Shown here: piece by piece, positions 1 to 5,395 of the stretch | How the letters are laid out: every line of letters starts with the position of its first letter | Numbering within the stretch: position 1 is the first letter of the stretch | DNA from: JAVKDP01 sp040222185 | Lineage (GTDB): Bacteria > Bacteroidota > Rhodothermia > Balneolales > Balneolaceae | DNA length: 10,335 bases | Reading direction: 5' to 3' | Assembly: GCA_040222185.1 (NCBI GenBank) | Contig: JAVKDP010000014.1 | Span: forward strand, 1 to 10,335 | The notes under the pieces: generated by a model | What the model was told of the DNA's origin: nothing | What the model saw: the letters and a program-made list of their open reading frames with translations, nothing else | Databases searched by the model: none | Made by a program: the position numbers and the translations under genes

Positions 1-1
1 T

Positions 2-658
2 TCAGCCGAAGGTCCATCTAGTAAAGATGGAAAATATGCTTTCTGCTCAGGTGGAGATCAGAACGTAAGAAGTAAAACCGGTTATAAAGCTGACGATGGC
101 ATCCCTCGATTAAATGTCCTGGAACTCCAGAGGTTAATCCGCTTTATGCCAAAGGTAGTTATCGCTGTTGTACCCGGCTGGGCGGTTGGAGGTGGCCATA
201 GTTTACATGTTACCTGTGATTTGACCTTAGCCAGTAAAGAGCATGCTATTTTTAAGCAAACCGACGCCGATGTAGCCAGCTTTGATGGAGGCTTTGGCTC
301 TGCTTTACTTGCACGGCAAACCGGCCAAAAAAGAGCCCGTGAGATCTTTTTCCTTGGAAGAAATTATAGTGCCCAGGAGGCTTTCGAAATGGGTATGGTG
401 AACGCTGTAATCCCCCACGATGAATTGGAAGACACCGCATATGAATGGGCACAGGAAATTCTTGGTAAAAGCCCAACTGCGATAAAAATGATTAAATTTG
501 CCTTCAATTTGATTGATGACGGACTTGTAGGCCAACAGGTTTTTGCAGGTGAGGCTACGCGGCTTGCGTACATGACAGAAGAAGCCGAAGAAGGAAAAAA
601 GGCATTCTTAGAGAAAAGAAACCCAGATTGGGGGAAGTTTAAGCGCTCTCCCTCTTAG
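2..658 (+). CDS. menB: 1,4-dihydroxy-2-naphthoyl-CoA synthase (MenB), 5'-truncated
   Basis: MenB closes the second ring of menaquinone by an intramolecular Claisen condensation of o-succinylbenzoyl-CoA, in the cytosol. The reading frame is open from base 2, so the N-terminus lies left of the window; the first in-frame ATG (146) is internal. Crotonase-fold hallmarks are visible: FCSGGDQ at 41-61 (oxyanion-hole loop), GWAVGGGHSLH around 176-208 (second oxyanion Gly), the SFDGG block just after 263, and the family-typical tail YMTEEAEEGKKAFLEKR ending in KFKRSPS. The residue after KQT (codon 263-265) is Asp. In the E. coli enzyme this position is Gly156, which binds catalytic bicarbonate; in the mycobacterial type it is Asp. 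This copy should therefore be the bicarbonate-independent type. A Gly usual before SFDGG is Ala here. The stop overlaps the stop of the convergent gene by 4 bases. Family assignment is very secure. Confidence 0.96.
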   Translation, partial: SAEGPSSKDGKYAFCSGGDQNVRSKTGYKADDGIPRLNVLELQRLIRFMPKVVIAVVPGWAVGGGHSLHVTCDLTLASKEHAIFKQTDADVASFDGGFGSALLARQTGQKRAREIFFLGRNYSAQEAFEMGMVNAVIPHDELEDTAYEWAQEILGKSPTAIKMIKFAFNLIDDGLVGQQVFAGEATRLAYMTEEAEEGKKAFLEKRNPDWGKFKRSPS

Positions 659-1548
659 TCGTATTCAACTAATCTGGATATAGGTACTTTATACAAATCT
701 CCATTTTCTTCAGCTATAACCAGGTTTTCACCTGAAAAAGTAATGGATTCAACCTGTTGTATTCCTTTTATAGGAAGCCACCATTTTTTACCTGTAAAGA
801 TAGATTCTGCATTTCCTGGCTCGAATAGCCATATACTGCGTTTTGTAAGCACAGCTACCTGCGATTCATCTACAGAGATATCAGCTGCTGTAACCGAAAT
901 ATTGAGATCAAAGCTATCTATATATGTCAGTTCATTTTCTTTATTTGGATTCGGATCGTCTAAACGAAATAATTTGGCAACTCCATTTCTTTCATTCTTA
1001 GAAATGATATGAATCTTTCCCCTTCGTACAAATATCGCTTCCGCATTTAAACTTTTCTTGAAAAAGAAGCTTGTAATATCATTTTCTTTGGGATACTTAA
1101 AACTATATTCGCGAGCTACATCTACTGACTTATCGTCTGGTTTGGGTTCATCGATAACGAATATTTTCAAATCGTTTCTACAGTAGCAATTATTTCCAAT
1201 GTCACCAATAATTAGGGTACCATCAGTACCAGTGGCGATGTCTTCCCAATCTTTATTCTTAGCTCCGTCAACCTTTGTTCCTTTAAAGTCAGAATCATCT
1301 TCTATCATATTTCCGTCTTCATCGATAGCAAATATTTTATCTTCTGTACCTGAGTCTCCATGTACCCAATAAGTATCCTGCCTGATCTTACTCTTAACAA
1401 TTCCTGATACTTCATTTCTTGCAAGCTTATCAATCTTGTTATAGGCTTCCAATTTCACAGGTTTTACATCCTGGAACTGTGAAAAACTTCCATTCTGAAA
1501 TATCAGAGCAGAGAAAAAAATAAGTTGAACTATCCTGTTGGGAATCAT
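655..1548 (-). CDS. Secreted beta-propeller-like protein of unknown function
   Basis: A 297-residue protein whose N-terminus looks like a signal peptide: a hydrophobic stretch at about residues 6-17, with likely cleavage near SFS-Q at 23-24. It is therefore probably periplasmic or exported. Recurring motifs are SG (48-49), HGDSG (63-67), FAIDEDG (73-79), DWEDIA (100-105), GDIGNN (115-120) and NAEAIF (168-173). This series resembles a widespread uncharacterised bacterial family in which each motif opens a blade of a beta-propeller (WD40/esterase-like annotations). Blade-like repeats continue to the C-terminus, e.g. VESITFSGENLVIAEENGDLYKV. GDIGNN has Asn where the family, as I remember it, usually has Asp. 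A CxC pair (121-123) follows it, possibly a disulfide or metal site. No catalytic function can be assigned. The ATG start gives a good signal peptide. Its 3' end overlaps menB by 4 bases, and it is divergent from the small GNAT gene, with 37 bases between start codons. Confidence 0.75.
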   Translation of the reverse strand: MIPNRIVQLIFFSALIFQNGSFSQFQDVKPVKLEAYNKIDKLARNEVSGIVKSKIRQDTYWVHGDSGTEDKIFAIDEDGNMIEDDSDFKGTKVDGAKNKDWEDIATGTDGTLIIGDIGNNCYCRNDLKIFVIDEPKPDDKSVDVAREYSFKYPKENDITSFFFKKSLNAEAIFVRRGKIHIISKNERNGVAKLFRLDDPNPNKENELTYIDSFDLNISVTAADISVDESQVAVLTKRSIWLFEPGNAESIFTGKKWWLPIKGIQQVESITFSGENLVIAEENGDLYKVPISRLVEYD

Positions 1549-1555
1549 GTATTAT
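1525..1555 (+). promoter_or_regulatory. Possible promoter of the small GNAT gene
   Basis: TTGAAC (1525-1530) and TATTAT (1550-1555) resemble -35 and -10 boxes with a 19-base spacer, somewhat longer than ideal. They would give a leader of roughly 24 bases to the ATG at 1586. The boxes lie partly inside the start of the divergent gene, which fits the very short divergent spacer. This is pattern matching only. Confidence 0.25.
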
Positions 1556-1585
1556 TATCTGAACATTGACTTAAACGCACTTAAA

Positions 1586-1870
1586 ATGAACATTAATCAC
1601 GAAGAAACAAATACCAAAGGCGCATTCTTTATTGAAGAAAATGGAACAAGGATTGCTGAGCTTACTTATTCAAAAAACGGAGATTATCGAATTATTCTTG
1701 ACCATACAGAAGTATCAGAAGAATATAAAGGCAAGGGCCTTGGTAAGCAGCTTGTTTTTCGTTCAGTAGAATATGCACGTGAAAAAAACTTAAAGATATT
1801 ACCTCTTTGCCCATATGCGCGGGTGGTATTCAGAAGGAATAAAGAAGAGTTCAGAGATGTAACCAGATAG
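1586..1870 (+). CDS. Small GNAT-fold N-acetyltransferase-like protein (YjdJ/NATD1 type)
   Basis: A 94-residue protein of the short GCN5-related acetyltransferase family (Acetyltransf_CG type), which keeps only the acetyl-CoA-binding core. Visible signatures are HTEVSEEYKGKGLGKQL, with the Q/R-x-x-G-x-G/A type pyrophosphate loop at about residues 48-53 (KGKGLG), then a helix (VFRSVEYAREKN) and the family-typical CPYA at 75-78, followed by FRRNKEEF where relatives have a short Pro-Glu-rich tail. The frame stays open upstream to a TTG at 1538 and an ATG at 1547, but those would overlap the divergent gene's start and add residues outside the fold; ATG 1586 gives the usual family length. The substrate is unknown for most members and cannot be inferred here. 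It ends directly at a strong terminator. Confidence 0.85.
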   Translation: MNINHEETNTKGAFFIEENGTRIAELTYSKNGDYRIILDHTEVSEEYKGKGLGKQLVFRSVEYAREKNLKILPLCPYARVVFRRNKEEFRDVTR

Positions 1871-1908
1871 AAAAAGCATTTTGGATAATAAACCCAAAAT
1901 GCTTTTTT
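1871..1908. terminator. Bidirectional rho-independent terminator between GNAT gene and dnaJ
   Basis: AAAAAGCATTTTGG (1871-1884) pairs perfectly with CCAAAATGCTTTTT (1894-1907) around a 9-base loop, a 14-base-pair stem. The plus strand ends in six Ts (1903-1908), and the minus strand ends in five Ts from the A run at 1871-1875. It can stop both the GNAT transcript, immediately after its stop codon, and the grpE-dnaJ transcript, 8 bases after the dnaJ stop. Confidence 0.88.
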
Positions 1909-1916
1909 AAAGCTCT

Positions 1917-3086
1917 TTAGCCAAATACATCTTTCATTTTTGAAAAGAAACCTTTTTCCTCTTTTGTCTGATTTGAGGCGTCAAAGTTTTCAGCTCCTTT
2001 TAAAGCTTCAACTGAATCTCGCTCTTCTTTAGTTAATGTATGAGGGATATATACATTTACCCGAACATATTGATCCCCTTCACCTGAATTGTTCAACCCA
2101 TGAATTCCTTTACCTCTCATTCTGAGTAGCTTTCCGGGCTGGGTTCCTTCTTCAATTCTTAGCTTGGCTTTCCCTTTCAGAGTTGGTACTTCTACTTCTG
2201 TACCAAGTATTGCATCAGGGATACTTAGAGAAAGTTCGTAATAAATGTTATTCCCTTCTCTTACAAAATATTCGTGTTCTTTTTCTTCAATGAGAACAAT
2301 TAAATCACCATCAGCACCGCCACGTCGTCCTGCATTTCCCTGCCCGCGTAGGGTGATGTAATTACCATTCGAAACACCTGACGGGATGTTTACTTTGATA
2401 GTTTCTTCGCCTTTTACACGCCCTTCACCAGAACAGGTGTTACATTTATTCTTTATGATTCGACCTTCTCCCTGGCAAGTAGGGCAAGCTTGTACATTCA
2501 TCATTTGGCCAAGCATAGTTCGGGTAACTTGTCGAACTTCACCCATCCCATTACACGTACCACATGTTTCAAAGTCTGAATCGGTAGCTGCGCCAGTCCC
2601 GGTACAAGTGGAGCAGGTAACCTGTTTCTTCACTTTAAGTGTCTTTTCAGCTCCAAAGGCTATTTCTTCCAGCGTTAGAGGCATTCTGATTTTCATATCA
2701 GACCCTGGTGTACCTGGCTGCCGCCGACCACCTCTTGAGCGGCCTCTTCCACCACCAAATACATCATCACCAAAAAAGCCCCCACCAAAAATATCTCCGA
2801 AGCGGCTGAAAATATCTTCCATGTCAAACTCAACTCCGCCACCACCGAATCCGCCTTGTCCATTAACTCCGGCGTGACCGTACTGATCATAACGAGCTTT
2901 CTTTTGAGGATCTCTCAGTACTTCATAAGCTTCAGCAGCTTCCTTAAACTTTAGCTCAGCACTTTCATCCCCTTTGTTTCTGTCAGGATGATATTTCATT
3001 GCCAACTTGCGATAAGCTTTCTTTAACTCCGCTTCGTTTGAGCTTTTGCCCACACCTAAAACTTCGTAATAATCTCTTTTACTCAT
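1917..3086 (-). CDS. dnaJ: Molecular chaperone DnaJ (Hsp40, class A)
   Basis: Full-length 389-residue co-chaperone that binds unfolded proteins and stimulates the ATPase of DnaK in the cytosol. The J domain (about 4-70) contains HPD at 33-35. A Gly/Phe-rich linker spans about 74-122 and includes repeated DIFSRFGDIFGGG-type segments. The zinc-finger domain has four CxxCxGxG repeats: CSTCTGTG (158-165), CGTCNGMG (175-182), CPTCQGEG (201-208) and CNTCSGEG (215-222). The C-terminal substrate-binding domains follow, with IPSGVSNGNYITLRGQGNAG and LRMRGKGIHGL. All zinc ligands are present. It lies 7 bases after grpE; the TAAGG overlapping the grpE stop can serve as ribosome-binding site, so the two are probably co-transcribed and translationally coupled. 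dnaK is not in the window. Confidence 0.98.
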   Translation of the reverse strand: MSKRDYYEVLGVGKSSNEAELKKAYRKLAMKYHPDRNKGDESAELKFKEAAEAYEVLRDPQKKARYDQYGHAGVNGQGGFGGGGVEFDMEDIFSRFGDIFGGGFFGDDVFGGGRGRSRGGRRQPGTPGSDMKIRMPLTLEEIAFGAEKTLKVKKQVTCSTCTGTGAATDSDFETCGTCNGMGEVRQVTRTMLGQMMNVQACPTCQGEGRIIKNKCNTCSGEGRVKGEETIKVNIPSGVSNGNYITLRGQGNAGRRGGADGDLIVLIEEKEHEYFVREGNNIYYELSLSIPDAILGTEVEVPTLKGKAKLRIEEGTQPGKLLRMRGKGIHGLNNSGEGDQYVRVNVYIPHTLTKEERDSVEALKGAENFDASNQTKEEKGFFSKMKDVFG

Positions 3087-3093
3087 AAGTACC

Positions 3094-3687
3094 TTACTCG
3101 CTAACTATAACTTTTGCGTGTTTGATAACCTTGTTACCAATTCGATAACCACTTTCCAGCACCTGTAATACGGTATCGCTCTTTATCTTCTTTTTTGGCG
3201 CGGGTTGGCGCAGCATCGCATCATGGAGGTTTACATCGAAAGGTATTCCTGTTTCGTCAATACTCTCGACACCATACTTCGCTAAAACCTCTTCGAACTT
3301 ATTAGCCACAAGTTTCACACCCTCAAGAAAACTTTCATTTACTTCGTTTCCTTCAACAGCGCCTAATGCCCTTTTCATATCTTCTGAAATAGGTAAAAAA
3401 TCCTCCAATGCTGCTATCTTCGCATCTTCAAATAAAGCTACCCTTTCCCTTTGAACTCTTTTCCTAACATTCTCTAGCTCGGCTGCTTTTCTAAGAACAG
3501 TATCTCTTGCATCTGCAAGATCTTGCTCGAGCTTTTGAATTTTGACTTCTTGTTCATCAACCTCTATTTCGGAAGCTACTTCTTCTGCTGTCTCAGTTTC
3601 TGATACTTCTGCAGTTTCTACAACCTCTTCATCAACAATTTCTTCGTTGGTTTTTTCTTCAGCTTCTTTAATGTCTTCAGCGCTCAT
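3094..3687 (-). CDS. grpE: Nucleotide exchange factor GrpE
   Basis: GrpE releases ADP from DnaK and so resets the DnaK-DnaJ chaperone cycle. The 197-residue protein has a long acidic, low-complexity N-terminus (about 1-50, rich in Glu, Val and Thr) and a heptad-like coiled coil (VKIQKLEQDLADARDTVLRK onward) for dimerisation. The GrpE core follows: AELENVRKRVQRE, a central region with DFLPISEDMKRAL, and the C-terminal signature LQVLESGYRIGNKVIKHAKV. It is the first gene of the grpE-dnaJ pair. The common hrcA-grpE-dnaJ order is not seen: upstream is a terminator and then an unrelated operon. No strong Shine-Dalgarno is visible before the ATG (only AAGAAA). Confidence 0.96.
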   Translation of the reverse strand: MSAEDIKEAEEKTNEEIVDEEVVETAEVSETETAEEVASEIEVDEQEVKIQKLEQDLADARDTVLRKAAELENVRKRVQRERVALFEDAKIAALEDFLPISEDMKRALGAVEGNEVNESFLEGVKLVANKFEEVLAKYGVESIDETGIPFDVNLHDAMLRQPAPKKKIKSDTVLQVLESGYRIGNKVIKHAKVIVSE

Positions 3688-3766
3688 TTTCTTGATTAAC
3701 TATAATTATTATCCATCACTTACTTAGCAAATATGATGCCAGTACACTTCATTTTTTTAATGATGA

Positions 3767-3774
3767 CAAAGTTA
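3767..3774 (-). promoter_or_regulatory. Possible Bacteroidota-type -7 element upstream of grpE
   Basis: On the minus strand this reads TAACTTTG, matching the TAnnTTTG core of the Bacteroidota housekeeping sigma promoter. It lies about 80 bases upstream of the grpE ATG and downstream of the preceding operon's terminator, where a promoter is expected. I do not see a convincing -33 TTG at the right distance. I found no CIRCE repeat (TTAGCACTC-N9-GAGTGCTAA) in 3688-3855, so HrcA control is not supported here. Confidence 0.3.
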
Positions 3775-3803
3775 CCCTTTTCTATTGAATAACTTAATAA
3801 AAC

Positions 3804-3835
3804 AAAAAAAGCCACCTTTGCTAAAAGGTGGCTTT
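3804..3835 (-). terminator. Rho-independent terminator after the receptor-hydrolase operon
   Basis: AAAGCCACCTTT (3808-3819) and AAAGGTGGCTTT (3824-3835) form a perfect 12-base-pair stem with a 4-base loop. Read on the minus strand, it is followed by a run of seven Ts (complement of 3804-3810). It starts 20 bases after the stop codon of the 507-residue SGNH lipoprotein gene and separates that operon from grpE-dnaJ. Confidence 0.9.
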
Positions 3836-3855
3836 CAAAACTTTAAAAGAACTGT

Positions 3856-5379
3856 TTACTGCTCTGAAGCACAATCTCCAACACCGCAAACGGTCACACT
3901 TGGTAAATCCAGAACATTCACTCCGGGGAAAATGGCACCGAATTTAAACTCTATTTCAGATAGAAATTCGTTTGCTAAAATTCCATATCCTCGTGCATTT
4001 GGATGAACCCCATCAGTTGATAACACACCAGTAGGAGCGAAATCAGGAGTTAGGTCAACCCCATCCACTGTAATACCAGGAACGCCATCACTTAATCCAA
4101 ATAAATCATAAAACACACTTGTCGTAGCACCAGCGTCATAGTATGCTATTCGATCAGAGTTTGCTGCAACTATAGAACCAATAATTCCATTAAAAGTCTG
4201 ACGGCTGGCTTCAATTACGAACTGCTCTTCCGGAGTTAACACAAGGTTATCTCCTGCCGCAGCTTGTACTCCAACAGCGCCGGATCCCAGGTCCTGCCCC
4301 AAAACTGATGCAGCACCAAGTACAACAAGGTCTGTAGGTTCTGATTGTCTCAGGTTTGGAAGCCCTAATCCAGAAAGATCAGTCAGGCTTTCGTCTTCCA
4401 TTACAAATGCATTACCAGCAGAAGCTTCGAAATTAATAGTTCTGCGATCTGCTTCTTCTTGTGTAATTAACATTCCTCCAACAGCTGCTGTTAGCCCATT
4501 ATTATAATCAGCATAACCAGCGTTAACTGCTCCCGCTGTTGCCGCATCCATTGGTATCGCATTGTAAGGAACCGCCTGGAAGTATGCCAACCCTAAAAAG
4601 AAAGGAATATTTGCTACCACTCCATCAGCTGTAGTGTTGTTCATAAGACTTGAAATAACAGCATTATATTGTGTTTCAAAGTCGACAGTAGAAGTTAATA
4701 TAGCTTCGTTTGCCGCACCACCAACTGCGTATCCAAGTACATCATTACTTCCAATCCATAATGAAAAGAAAGTTGGGTCAGCTGCTATCACGTCTCCTAT
4801 TATTGTAGAAGTACCTGGTGCACTGGCAAATCTTTCATAGAAAGGACTGTAAGCGGGATTAGCAGGACTTGCTGGCCCACCTGTTGCAGGGATCAATAAC
4901 TGACCTACAACAATTCCTGGAACGCCAAAATTATTAACAGAAGGCCCGGTATAAGCGCCAATTGCTTCACCATTAATGGTAGGTGATGGCCCAGGGATAT
5001 TTGTGTCCAACTTAAATCGTCCAAAAACTGTACCTGTTCCTGTATTTAAACTGGTATTGTATCCATTTACCGAGTTAATATCAGGCTGTACAAAAGTATA
5101 ATCTCCATCAACAGTATAAGCAAACTGGGAGGCTAATAAAGCTCCAAGTGAGTTAGCCTGCCCTGAGGAGTATAATGCTGCATCCATAAAGCCAGCTGTA
5201 AGTGAGTTACCTATGGCAACATAGTTGCTGAAATCTGCAGAACCAGCATTAGCTTCAACCGTTGCCACCGGATTTTCTTCTAACCTGTCATTAACTAAAG
5301 AGTCTTCAATTCCATCGCAAGATAAAATTAATGCACCCGCTATTAGAACAGATAGTGATGATTTATAAATATTCTTCAT
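3856..5379 (-). CDS. SGNH/GDSL-family hydrolase, predicted lipoprotein (507 aa)
   Basis: Predicted membrane-anchored esterase or lipase. A lipoprotein signal peptide ends at ILS-C (Cys21), followed by an acidic stretch (DGIEDS). SGNH blocks are present: block I YVAIGNSLTAG with the nucleophile Ser59 (GNSL in place of the classic GDSL), a likely block II FGVPGIVVGQLL, block III LWIGSNDVLG with the catalytic Asn, and block V DGVHPNARGYGILAN with the Asp-His pair. At about 507 residues it is much longer than simple SGNH enzymes; the extra length is a central Ala/Gly/Asn-rich region between blocks III and V. The C-terminus carries two Cys six residues apart (VCGVGDC), a possible disulfide. It starts 16 bases after the TonB-dependent receptor and is surely in the same transcript. 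The substrate is unknown; lipids, acylated sugars or other esters are possible. The start has no clear ribosome-binding site, suggesting coupling to the receptor gene. Confidence 0.9.
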   Translation of the reverse strand: MKNIYKSSLSVLIAGALILSCDGIEDSLVNDRLEENPVATVEANAGSADFSNYVAIGNSLTAGFMDAALYSSGQANSLGALLASQFAYTVDGDYTFVQPDINSVNGYNTSLNTGTGTVFGRFKLDTNIPGPSPTINGEAIGAYTGPSVNNFGVPGIVVGQLLIPATGGPASPANPAYSPFYERFASAPGTSTIIGDVIAADPTFFSLWIGSNDVLGYAVGGAANEAILTSTVDFETQYNAVISSLMNNTTADGVVANIPFFLGLAYFQAVPYNAIPMDAATAGAVNAGYADYNNGLTAAVGGMLITQEEADRRTINFEASAGNAFVMEDESLTDLSGLGLPNLRQSEPTDLVVLGAASVLGQDLGSGAVGVQAAAGDNLVLTPEEQFVIEASRQTFNGIIGSIVAANSDRIAYYDAGATTSVFYDLFGLSDGVPGITVDGVDLTPDFAPTGVLSTDGVHPNARGYGILANEFLSEIEFKFGAIFPGVNVLDLPSVTVCGVGDCASEQ

Positions 5380-5395
5380 AGTATTATTAATTTTC

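Noticed and set aside
641..650. AAGCGCT at the end of menB as a second operator half
   Set aside because: It lacks the flanking TGNAA and TTNCA bases and lies inside coding sequence at a convergent junction.
743..1012. An 89-codon plus-strand reading frame inside the propeller gene
   Set aside because: Antisense shadow with no recognisable domain or start signals.
2386..2877. A 163-codon plus-strand reading frame inside dnaJ, very rich in Pro and Ser
   Set aside because: It is the antisense of the Gly-rich and zinc-finger part of dnaJ; its composition is explained by that.
3688..3855. CIRCE or another heat-shock operator upstream of grpE
   Set aside because: No TTAGCACTC-N9-GAGTGCTAA-like inverted repeat could be found by eye; the only strong inverted repeat there is the terminator of the preceding operon.
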